Below, in pieces: positions 1-5,339 of a stretch of DNA of 5,339 nucleotides. A model generated the notes under the pieces. It saw nothing but the letters and a program-made list of their open reading frames with translations, searched no databases and was not told where the DNA came from. Every line of letters begins with the position of its first letter. Positions within the stretch are counted from its first letter, which is position 1. Origin of the DNA: Chlamydiia bacterium (GTDB lineage: Bacteria; Chlamydiota; Chlamydiia; Chlamydiales; FEN-1388); assembly GCA_003170575.1 (NCBI GenBank), contig PMZB01000176.1, positions 1 through 5,339 on the forward strand. Direction: 5' to 3'. The position numbers were made by a program, and so were the translations under genes.

Positions 1-27
1 TCCTTACATACTCAATTTTAAATTATA

Positions 28-56
28 TTGTCAAGAAATTTCTATAAAGTTATACA
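28..56 (+). promoter_or_regulatory. Candidate sigma-70 type promoter for the small exported-protein gene
   Basis: A TTGTCA box at 28-33 matches the -35 consensus at five of six positions. Seventeen bases later TATACA at 51-56 matches the -10 consensus at four of six. Transcription would start near 62-64, leaving a leader of about 60 nt before the ATG at 125. The region is very AT-rich, so chance matches are likely; a TTATAC reading with a 16-base spacer is equally possible. No operator is recognised. Confidence 0.4.
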
Positions 57-88
57 CAAAAAACCTGTTTTCTTATTATTTCTTAGTG

Positions 89-108
89 TTATGGTTTTTC
101 CACCATAA
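89..108 (+). promoter_or_regulatory. Small stem-loop in the leader, just upstream of the ribosome binding site
   Basis: TTATGGT at 89-95 can pair perfectly with ACCATAA at 102-108 across a 6-nt loop (TTTTCC). The stem ends 6 nt before the Shine-Dalgarno at 115-120 and would leave that site exposed. It is AU-rich and weak, so a regulatory role is only a possibility. Confidence 0.25.
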
Positions 109-114
109 AACATC

Positions 115-120
115 AGGAGA
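115..120 (+). promoter_or_regulatory. Shine-Dalgarno site that fixes the start of the small gene at 125
   Basis: AGGAGA lies 4 nt before the ATG at 125. The alternative in-frame GTG at 86 has no such site and would place WFFHHKTSGDP in front of an otherwise normal signal peptide. The site therefore supports the ATG at 125. Confidence 0.75.
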
Positions 121-124
121 TCCT

Positions 125-532
125 ATGAAGAGATTGATTATTTCATTATTGGTCATAAGTTGCATGTCATGCATCGCTGAGAGTGCACAGACAAAATTTT
201 CACCCAAAAATGAGCTCTTGCCAGTGATAAAAGGGGGAAAATCAAAAAAATGGAAACCTCAAACTGAACAAACGAGCATACTTCGTGTTACCAAGAGACA
301 TGGAGAAAAATGCATGATTGCTGTCTATCCAGACGTACGGATTATGACAGTATTGAGCGGCCCGGACCAAGGTATACAATTCATTTTAAGAAAAACCCAT
401 GGGTCACACATAAAACCACAAGACGCCTCCCAAAAGATATCCTATAAAAATGGTCATAAGACAATGATCCATAGATACAAGTGGGGAAAAGTCATCACTG
501 AGAAACACACTCAAGAGATACAAAAGAACTAA
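125..532 (+). CDS. Small, strongly basic exported protein of unknown function (possible lipoprotein)
   Basis: This 135-residue protein is not recognised as a member of any family. Residues 1-20 form a signal peptide: K2-R3, then a hydrophobic core (LIISLLVIS). V10-I11-S12-C13 fits a lipobox, which would make Cys13 the lipidated residue; cleavage by signal peptidase I after Ala18 or Ala21 is the alternative. The mature part has about 24 Lys/Arg against 9 Asp/Glu plus several His, so it is highly basic. A Lys-rich stretch lies at 36-44 and a possible beta-strand segment at 61-89 (CMIAVYP, IMTVLSG, IQFILRK). One further Cys, Cys63, lies in the mature region. The start is chosen from the AGGAGA site 4 nt upstream. 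It appears monocistronic, with a candidate promoter at 28-56, and its last 38 bp overlap the convergent ksgA. The function is unknown; an envelope or secreted nucleic-acid- or polyanion-binding role would be a guess from charge alone. Confidence 0.65.
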   Translation: MKRLIISLLVISCMSCIAESAQTKFSPKNELLPVIKGGKSKKWKPQTEQTSILRVTKRHGEKCMIAVYPDVRIMTVLSGPDQGIQFILRKTHGSHIKPQDASQKISYKNGHKTMIHRYKWGKVITEKHTQEIQKN

Positions 533-1325
533 GCCTCAAGAAGGCGTCTAAAGACAGCTCCTCAGGCCGTGCCTGAGGAGAGATGACTGCTTTCTCAAGA
601 ACAATCAAAGCCTGTGTTCTTCCCAGAAGTGTACTCAGCTGATGCAGCATCGTCTTTCGCTTATGGGTGGAGATCTCTCGAAGAAGCTTAAAAAAGTTCT
701 GTTCCTCTTTCTCAGGTAAGAGTGGTTTAGGTAAAGGCTCGAATATAATCACTGCAGAGTCAATGCTGGGTTTAGGCCAAAATGAATTTTTCGAGACAAT
801 AAAATCAAGGGAGAGGTTGCCGCAGTACGCAAGAAGCAAGGGTAAAAGTCCGCCTTTTTTTGCAGTCAGGCGATATCCAGCTTCTTTTTGCACCATAAGG
901 ATAGCCTTGGAAAAAAGATGACGAAAAGAAAGCAGCCACTCGATGATTGGAGTGGTCAAGTGATAGGGAAGGTTTGAGACAACGCTAATCTTGTCCCCTG
1001 GAAAATGATCATGACAGATTGCCTCTAATGAACACTGCAGAATATCTGCATGCATGACAGCTAACTCTGGCGACAACCGTGTGAGCGCCTTGGCAAAGTC
1101 AGGATCCTTTTCAACTGCGACTGTCTTGTGTCCATTTTGCAGAAGCGCTTCTGTCAAAACTCCGGGCCCTGGACCTATTTCAAGCACGTTTTTTCCAATG
1201 ACATGCCCAACAATTTTTGCTACAACATTACCATCAATTAAAAATCTCTGCGAAGAAAAGCGTAAGGGATTCTTATCGATAGAAAGTAAAAAATCACGCA
1301 ACTCCGAAGGTCGATACAGCGGCAT
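495..1325 (-). CDS. rsmA: 16S rRNA (adenine1518-N6/adenine1519-N6)-dimethyltransferase KsgA/RsmA
   Basis: KsgA uses four S-adenosylmethionine molecules to dimethylate two adjacent adenines in helix 45 of 16S rRNA, a late step in 30S maturation. The 276-residue protein has the usual family length. An N-terminal motif SQRFLIDG is at 25-32 (the family usually has QNFL). SAM motif I, EIGPGPGVLT, is at 49-58. The acidic residue of VEKD is Glu72, ADIL is at 93-96, and the catalytic motif IV NLPYHLTTP is at 118-126. The C-terminal helical domain contains FWPKPSIDSAV at 182-192 and the typical ending RPEELSLDAFLRL at 253-265. The ATG at 1325 lies two bases after the stop of the SurA-like gene, with no good Shine-Dalgarno, so translational coupling is likely. 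The 3' end overlaps the opposing small gene by 38 bp. The older symbol is ksgA. The identification is secure. Confidence 0.96.
   Translation of the reverse strand: MPLYRPSELRDFLLSIDKNPLRFSSQRFLIDGNVVAKIVGHVIGKNVLEIGPGPGVLTEALLQNGHKTVAVEKDPDFAKALTRLSPELAVMHADILQCSLEAICHDHFPGDKISVVSNLPYHLTTPIIEWLLSFRHLFSKAILMVQKEAGYRLTAKKGGLLPLLLAYCGNLSLDFIVSKNSFWPKPSIDSAVIIFEPLPKPLLPEKEEQNFFKLLREISTHKRKTMLHQLSTLLGRTQALIVLEKAVISPQARPEELSLDAFLRLSSFVSLECVSQ
558..580. repeat. Perfect 10-bp hairpin inside the 3' end of ksgA, downstream of the convergent small gene
   Basis: CTCCTCAGGC (558-567) and GCCTGAGGAG (571-580) are perfect inverted repeats around a 3-nt loop, CGT. The hairpin lies within ksgA codons for Gln251 to Glu256, and starts 26 nt after the stop of the plus-strand gene. 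It is GC-rich and should be stable in RNA from either strand. Neither side is followed by a T-run, so it is not a classical intrinsic terminator. It may stabilise the 3' end of the small mRNA or be a by-product of the conserved RPEEL codons. Confidence 0.4.
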
Positions 1326-1327
1326 AC

Positions 1328-2353
1328 TTAAGTTAATTTTTCAGCCATGTGAAATGGCTCAAAAGAGAAAAGCTCTTCAGAAGAAAAAAGGTGTTTTACC
1401 TGATATTCTTTATAAAGATCAGCAAATAATTCTTTTGTTTTCACATCTATCTCTGGTTGCGCAATCTCGGCACGAAGATCCTCCTCAATATCAGCAAGAG
1501 GCGGTATGGGTAATTGCTCTTTTGAATCCATCACATAGAACCTCCACCCTTTTTGGCCGTTTTGTTTGCTTACAAAGGGCATAGGTTCAGAAGAGGATCC
1601 TGTTTTTAGTTTGTTCAAAATGTCATAGATATGGGGAGCGAGTTCTTCTTTCTCAGAGCGAAATTGCTCGGAGCATGTAACTTCAATCGTACCTGGTACT
1701 TTTTTTGCAATCTCCTGAGGTGCAAGATGCTCTTTCTCCAGCATTTTGTACACTGAATCAGCCACTGTCTTGGGGCATTCACCCTCTTTTGCTCTTAGGG
1801 AAACAGTTCTCCAATGAAGGGCTTCTCGAGAAAACTTCTGGTGAAGTTTTGTTTCATAGAGAGATCGAACACGGCTTGGGGAAATAGCTGCAAGCACAGG
1901 AATCCGGACTTGGAAATAGAGAAGCCGGCGCATCAAAATATCCGCCTTAACCATCTCTTGAATATCATGAAGGGAAAAACCAGATTCATAGAGGTTTATC
2001 ATGACTTCGGGCCCAAAAATGTCTTCCAGCTCTTGCCGGATGTCCCCATTTGACACAGGAAACTGGCGCTCTTCTGCCCAGGCAAGAACAAGCTGCCTAT
2101 TGACAAGATCTTCGAAAATGTTTCTCCAGTGAGCCTTGTAAAATTCATAGCGTGCTGCTGGAGAATTTCTCTGTTCTGGAAGGTTTTGGTAAAAAAGCAT
2201 GTCAAGCTTTTTCACCACATCCTGCACTGTTATAACCTGGTCGCGCACACTAGCCAGAATGCGATTTTCAACAATAATCCCTTGCTTGGCCGGGTTCTCA
2301 CAAAACCCGACTCCACTTACACACAGAAGAGAAAGAAGAAGATATCTGAACAT
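1328..2353 (-). CDS. SurA-like periplasmic chaperone with one degenerate parvulin-like domain
   Basis: The 341-residue protein resembles SurA, the periplasmic chaperone that escorts unfolded outer-membrane proteins to the BAM machinery. Residues 1-18 form a signal peptide (MFRYLLLSLLCVSGVGFC). Residues 29-50 (NRILASVRDQVITVQDVVKK) match the signature opening of the SurA N-terminal domain, which runs as a helical region to about 150. Residues 175-280 look like a single parvulin fold with GSSSEPMPFVSKQNGQKGW at 252-270, but the usual histidines of active parvulins (HIL and GYH type) are missing. A helical tail follows from 285 (DIEEDLRAEIAQ). E. coli SurA is 428 residues with two parvulin domains, so this is a short, probably chaperone-only form. 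The ATG at 2353 was chosen because the signal peptide begins there; the longer reading from 2539 adds 62 implausible Cys-rich residues and overlaps rsmB. The Shine-Dalgarno is weak. It is followed after 2 bp by ksgA, so the two are probably co-transcribed. The orthology to SurA is inferred from the N-terminal domain. Confidence 0.8.
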   Translation of the reverse strand: MFRYLLLSLLCVSGVGFCENPAKQGIIVENRILASVRDQVITVQDVVKKLDMLFYQNLPEQRNSPAARYEFYKAHWRNIFEDLVNRQLVLAWAEERQFPVSNGDIRQELEDIFGPEVMINLYESGFSLHDIQEMVKADILMRRLLYFQVRIPVLAAISPSRVRSLYETKLHQKFSREALHWRTVSLRAKEGECPKTVADSVYKMLEKEHLAPQEIAKKVPGTIEVTCSEQFRSEKEELAPHIYDILNKLKTGSSSEPMPFVSKQNGQKGWRFYVMDSKEQLPIPPLADIEEDLRAEIAQPEIDVKTKELFADLYKEYQVKHLFSSEELFSFEPFHMAEKLT

Positions 2354-2504
2354 ACACACCAAATAGACTGAGGAATTGGCTTTACAGCCAATTCGATAAA
2401 TAATTCGGGAACGGGCACAAAGCACGCATCCTGTTACCCACAACTTGCGTAATATAGGATACGCACATGAGTACGAAAGCGCAAAGCAGTATACACTGAA
2501 GAAA
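2354..2504 (-). promoter_or_regulatory. Gap between rsmB and the surA-like gene with two hairpins and a weak promoter candidate
   Basis: This 151-bp non-coding stretch precedes the surA-like gene. GAATTGGCT (2373-2381) and AGCCAATTC (2386-2394) form a perfect 9-bp stem with a 4-nt loop, 19 nt before the surA start. TGCGTA (2446-2451) and TACGCA (2460-2465) form a 6-bp stem. On the minus strand TATATT (2456-2451) could be a -10 box, but its upstream partner TTTCGT (2478-2473) is a poor -35. Neither hairpin is followed by a T-run, so no intrinsic terminator for rsmB is visible. No tRNA or other RNA gene was recognised here. Confidence 0.35.
2373..2394 (-). repeat. Perfect 9-bp inverted repeat in the leader of the surA-like gene
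   Basis: The arms GAATTGGCT and AGCCAATTC match exactly around a 4-nt centre (TTAC on the plus strand). On the minus strand the repeat lies between 20 and 41 nt upstream of the ATG at 2353. It could act as an mRNA leader hairpin or as a dyad operator for a repressor. No known operator is matched. Confidence 0.45.
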
Positions 2505-3623
2505 TCATTTCCGGCGAAGCCTAACAGAAAAGAACCCATCCATATCTTTTGAAGGAAGTGAAGAAAAAGGCGGGTTCACCATCTCAACAGGGAAATTTTC
2601 TAAAAACCAACTCAACTGATCCTCATTTTCATCGCGCAAGATGCTGCAGGTTGCATAAATCAGGCTCCCGCCAGGCTTCAGATAGAAAACTCCTTCAGTA
2701 AAAATAGCTCGTTGCTCTTGCAGAAGAGAGGAAAGAGTAGCTTCCGAAAACTTCCACTTGAGGTCCGGATTTCGCCGAAGAGTCCCAGTGCCAGTGCAAG
2801 GCACATCAAGCAATACCCAGTCCATCTTCCCCTTCAGTCTGCTAAGCTTTTCCTTTTCCTCAGGGTAAATAATTTGCATGTTTTGAACTCCAGCTCTGCA
2901 AAGCCGCTTTTTGGCCTCATCTAAGGCGCTTTTTCGCACATCATACAAAAAAATCTGCCCCTTCCCGTTCATGCGGTGTGCAAAGGCAAGTGTTTTTCCA
3001 CCAGAGCCAGCGCAATAATCCAAAACTTGATCTCCAGCTTTCACCTCAAGAAGGCTTGCAACTTTCTGGGATCCTGCATCTTGCATCTCGAAGAGCCCCT
3101 CTTTAAATTCTTGAAGCTGGGCAAGGTTTACCCTTCGATTCAGCTTCAAGGCAAGAGGCGCTTCCTCAATCTCTTCACTCTCAATCTCATAGGCACGAAG
3201 CCTTTCCTGAACAAAAGCCCTTGTCGTTTTTATGGGGTTAACACGGATCGTGATCGGCGCTTTTTCATTGCACGCAAGGCACACTTGTTCTGTTTCATCG
3301 GAAAATGACTTTTGCAATACTTGGAAAAGGTTTTCTGGAAAGCTTACCCTCACATGGGGAGGAAGGTCTTTTTGTGCAGGAAACTCTTGCTCCAGAAGGT
3401 CGAAAAGAGAAGTCCCCTCCTTGACGAGCGCTTCAATCAGCAGCTTCCAGCGAAAATATTTGTAGATACGCTCCACAATAAACAGCCTGTCTTTGGATCC
3501 AAGCTGCGGATGATGGCGGAAGTACAGGCTCACAAATACGTCGATCGGACCTTTTTCCAGATCAAACGTTTTTAGCAATTCCAAAAAATGATGTTGACGA
3601 AAGAGAACTGATTTAGAGATCAT
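2505..3623 (-). CDS. rsmB: rRNA cytosine-C5-methyltransferase of the RsmB/Sun (NOL1/NOP2) family
   Basis: The enzyme places a methyl group from SAM on carbon 5 of a cytosine in rRNA; in E. coli RsmB the target is C967 of 16S rRNA. The 372-residue protein is somewhat shorter than E. coli RsmB (429). Residues 10-70 form a NusB-like RNA-binding front. ITIRVNP at 124-130 is the conserved pre-catalytic motif, and QDAGSQKVAS at 181-190 follows. The SAM motif I LDYCAGSGGKT is at 201-211, Asp228 is in motif II, and LLDVPCTGTG is at 271-280. The catalytic cysteine is Cys326 in YATCS and the release cysteine is Cys276 in the VPC motif. The ending DGFFSVRLRRK is typical. The ATG at 3623 has only a poor Shine-Dalgarno and lies 10 nt from the end of the large palindrome at 3634-3799. 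The exact target base cannot be read from sequence; a related paralogue such as RsmF is less likely given the NusB-like front. Confidence 0.9.
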   Translation of the reverse strand: MISKSVLFRQHHFLELLKTFDLEKGPIDVFVSLYFRHHPQLGSKDRLFIVERIYKYFRWKLLIEALVKEGTSLFDLLEQEFPAQKDLPPHVRVSFPENLFQVLQKSFSDETEQVCLACNEKAPITIRVNPIKTTRAFVQERLRAYEIESEEIEEAPLALKLNRRVNLAQLQEFKEGLFEMQDAGSQKVASLLEVKAGDQVLDYCAGSGGKTLAFAHRMNGKGQIFLYDVRKSALDEAKKRLCRAGVQNMQIIYPEEKEKLSRLKGKMDWVLLDVPCTGTGTLRRNPDLKWKFSEATLSSLLQEQRAIFTEGVFYLKPGGSLIYATCSILRDENEDQLSWFLENFPVEMVNPPFSSLPSKDMDGFFSVRLRRK

Positions 3624-3633
3624 ATAACTACTC

Positions 3634-3799
3634 AGGGACTGGAAAAAAATAACTTAACCGATTCGATCTGGCTGCTCGAATATTGATCTGTTGACGATCC
3701 CTCCTCGTCCGTAGAAAAAGCTACGAACGTCGTCACGATCGTCAACATCTCAACGGCCTCGCTCATCCGAATCGGCTAACTTATTGTTTCCGAGTCCCT
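3634..3799. repeat. 166-bp imperfect palindrome filling the rsmB-lnt divergent spacer; candidate MITE or IS remnant
   Basis: The outer arms 3634-3665 and 3768-3799 are 32 nt each and match as inverted repeats at about 28 positions, including AGGGACT at the tips, then GGAAA, then a long block ending CCGATTCG. A perfect 11-bp stem follows further in (TGTTGACGATC at 3689-3699 with GATCGTCAACA at 3737-3747), flanked by a 4-bp stem (GTTA-type pairing of 3683-3686 with 3750-3753). The tip is GTAG/CTAC (3711-3714 and 3721-3724) around AAAAAG. The arms are separated by unequal internal loops. I count 16 CpG steps in the 166 bp against 3 in the next 166 bp, so the base composition is foreign to its surroundings. 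A divergent spacer has no use for a terminator, which argues for a mobile or repeated element. No transposase and no clear target-site duplication are visible. Confidence 0.65.
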
Positions 3800-3806
3800 T
3801 ATTTTT

Positions 3807-3810
3807 GGAA
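3807..3810 (+). promoter_or_regulatory. Weak ribosome binding site of lnt
   Basis: GGAA lies 3 nt before the ATG at 3814, just outside the palindrome. It is short and close, so initiation may be modest. No better site exists between the palindrome end and the start codon. Confidence 0.35.
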
Positions 3811-3813
3811 TAT

Positions 3814-5339
3814 ATGATACAAAATTTTCTATTAAGAAAAAAAGTTTATTTTGCTCTTATCGGCATTTTCCTCCTCTTTGCAGGCAGGCCATCCCTTCTT
3901 CCTTGGGTTTCACCCTTTGCGGCAGTTTTCGGCTACACATGTCTCTGGCTTGCAATTGCTGAGGAAAAAACCTTTAAAAGCCGCTTTTTTGCAGGCTGGG
4001 TCTATTTTTCCATACTCATCCTTCTGTCCACAATCTGGTTACTCTCCCACCCCTATGTCTATATTTATCTCGTCTGGATACTCCTTGCAGGACTTTTTTC
4101 TTTGCCATTTGCCCTCATCTCTGCCTTCTTGCTCCAAAGGCCGCTCTCTCCCCTCTCCATTTGCGGGTTTAGTGCTCTTTTCTCACTAACAGAGCTTTCG
4201 TTTACTCTTTTACCCTGTGGGTTCCCCTTCCTTTCTTCGGCTCTTTATTTTGCCGGGAATCCCCTCTCGCTCCAACTAGCTTCCCTTCTAGGCGAAGCAG
4301 GGCTCTCATTTTTGGTCTTTGCCACCAACCTCTCTTTTTTACTCACCTTTCAGCAAAAACGATGGTCCTTCCTTCTTCTCTTGATTCTGCTCCCCTACCT
4401 AGCTGGAGGCTTATGTTTATGGAAAAGATCTCATGAAAAGAATCTGTTCGATCAAACCCTACCACCGCTTCGCGTTGCCATTCTCCATACAAACGATGGA
4501 CCAGATGTATTTGATCATCCTGTGCCTCCAGAAGCTCTTGTGTCAAAGAGCTGGAATAATGTGTTTTCGCTCCTTTCTTCTCTTACTCCAGGCTCGCTTG
4601 ATCTTCTTGTGCTTCCCGAAGGCGCTATCTCCTATCCTGCTGAAGCCCCTCTTTTTCCTACTGACAAACTGCCAGCGTATCTTACCCCCCTTCCCTACCC
4701 TTCTCTTACCTCTCTTGAAATAACCACCCTTCTCTCCCAATACTTAAACACTCCCATCCTGATCGGCCTCGAAGGAAGATCTTATAAAGAGGGTAAACCC
4801 GTAAGCTATAACTCCTGCTATTTTGTCTCAAAAGGAAGAATTGCTCGTTATGACAAGCAGCTTCTGCTTCCTTTCGGAGAGTACATCCCCTCTGATAATT
4901 TCAGGAAAATCCTTGCTGCCTATGGTGTGCATGGAAGCTTTGCTCCAGGCAAGGGCCCAGTGCTGTTTCCAGGAGGAATCACTCCATCTATCTGCTACGA
5001 GGAAATTTTCTCTTTCTACACAAAAAAAGCCCTTACACTTAACCCAACGCTGTTTGTGAACATAAGCAGCGACACTTGGTTCCCCTGCCAGATGCTTGCC
5101 AAAGAACACTTTATCCTTGCCCGGCTTCGAGCAGTCGAGGCAGGCAAGCCTCTCATCCGCTCCTGCAATATGGGCATAAGCGGTACTATCGATGCACTTG
5201 GCGCTCTTGACGCAGAAAGCCCCATCTCCCCTACTTGCCTTAAAGCAACCCTTTCCCGCTACCACTACCACTCCTTTGCCTTACAATTTGACGGGTGGGA
5301 GAAGATTTTGCTCCTCTCATTTGTAGGACTTCTTCTGTC
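3814..5339 (+). CDS. lnt: Apolipoprotein N-acyltransferase Lnt, 3' end cut by the window
   Basis: Lnt is an inner-membrane enzyme that transfers an acyl chain from a phospholipid to the amino group of the lipidated cysteine, the last step of lipoprotein maturation after Lgt and LspA. The frame is open from 3814 to the window end (508 codons plus two bases). Hydrophobic segments fill residues 11-205, with the conserved GFPFL at 136-140. The nitrilase-like periplasmic domain spans about 218-480. The catalytic triad can be read as Glu269 (LPEG), Lys348 (RYDKQ) and Cys394 (ICYEE). The conserved PFGEYIP is at 353-359 (Glu356) and the NISSDTWF-to-RSCNMG region at 416-454. A final membrane helix starts near 496. 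E. coli Lnt has 512 residues, so only a short tail should be missing. The coding strand is very pyrimidine-rich (many Leu, Ser, Phe codons), which suits a membrane protein. The start is the ATG in TATATGAT, with weak GGAA upstream; the gene diverges from rsmB. Confidence 0.94.
   Translation, partial: MIQNFLLRKKVYFALIGIFLLFAGRPSLLPWVSPFAAVFGYTCLWLAIAEEKTFKSRFFAGWVYFSILILLSTIWLLSHPYVYIYLVWILLAGLFSLPFALISAFLLQRPLSPLSICGFSALFSLTELSFTLLPCGFPFLSSALYFAGNPLSLQLASLLGEAGLSFLVFATNLSFLLTFQQKRWSFLLLLILLPYLAGGLCLWKRSHEKNLFDQTLPPLRVAILHTNDGPDVFDHPVPPEALVSKSWNNVFSLLSSLTPGSLDLLVLPEGAISYPAEAPLFPTDKLPAYLTPLPYPSLTSLEITTLLSQYLNTPILIGLEGRSYKEGKPVSYNSCYFVSKGRIARYDKQLLLPFGEYIPSDNFRKILAAYGVHGSFAPGKGPVLFPGGITPSICYEEIFSFYTKKALTLNPTLFVNISSDTWFPCQMLAKEHFILARLRAVEAGKPLIRSCNMGISGTIDALGALDAESPISPTCLKATLSRYHYHSFALQFDGWEKILLLSFVGLLL

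Noticed and set aside
86..124. Upstream GTG start for the small plus-strand gene
   Set aside because: It has no Shine-Dalgarno and would bury the signal peptide behind 13 extra residues. The ATG at 125 follows a good AGGAGA site.
558..580. Intrinsic terminator for the small gene or ksgA
   Set aside because: The stem is strong, but no T-run follows on either strand, and for ksgA it lies before the stop codon.
2395..2465. Possible tRNA on the minus strand around a GTTCCCGAA string
   Set aside because: No cloverleaf could be drawn: the acceptor stem, anticodon arm and a proper T-loop are missing.
2354..2539. N-terminal extension of the SurA-like protein to 2539
   Set aside because: The extra 62 residues are Cys-rich with no known domain, overlap the end of rsmB by 35 bp, and precede a typical signal peptide that begins at 2353.
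3634..3799. Bidirectional terminator between rsmB and lnt
   Set aside because: The genes diverge, so no transcript should end here. The A-run and T-run in the arms belong to the inverted repeat and do not follow a short compact GC stem.
3620..3813. Target-site duplication flanking the palindrome
   Set aside because: The bases outside the tips (ACTACTC on the left, TATTTTT on the right) are not direct repeats. Only inverted similarity is seen farther out.
4343..5271. Several minus-strand open frames opposite lnt
   Set aside because: They are antisense to a clearly coding Lnt frame, have no recognisable domains and are best explained as shadows of its biased codon use.

Overview
The window looks like chromosomal DNA from a Gram-negative bacterium. 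The style of the proteins (KsgA, a Sun/RsmB with a NusB-like front, a short SurA-like chaperone, Lnt) suggests a member of the phylum Chlamydiae, most likely an environmental 'Chlamydia-like' lineage. This assignment rests on general family resemblance and was not tested by any search.

Layout. Positions 1-124 hold a promoter candidate, a 5'-UTR hairpin and a strong Shine-Dalgarno for a small plus-strand gene (125-532). That gene encodes an exported, very basic protein of unknown function. Its 3' end overlaps convergently the end of ksgA (495-1325, minus). Upstream of ksgA on the same strand, two bases away, is a SurA-like periplasmic chaperone gene (1328-2353, minus). A 151-bp gap with two hairpins (2354-2504) separates it from rsmB/sun (2505-3623, minus). 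Between rsmB and the divergent lnt gene (3814 to beyond the window end, plus) lies a 190-bp spacer. Almost all of this spacer is one large imperfect palindrome (3634-3799).

The genes are mostly housekeeping. KsgA and RsmB modify 16S rRNA. The SurA-like protein would help outer-membrane proteins fold. Lnt adds the third acyl chain to lipoproteins in the inner membrane. The ksgA-surA pairing echoes the surA-pdxA-ksgA neighbourhood of E. coli.

The most unusual item is the palindrome at 3634-3799. It has 32-nt arms that match at 28 positions, an 11-bp perfect middle stem and a hairpin tip. It is much richer in CpG than its surroundings. It fills the divergent promoter region of rsmB and lnt to within 10 and 14 bases of their start codons. 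It resembles a miniature inverted-repeat (MITE-like) element or a fold-back remnant of an insertion sequence. No clear target-site duplication is visible.
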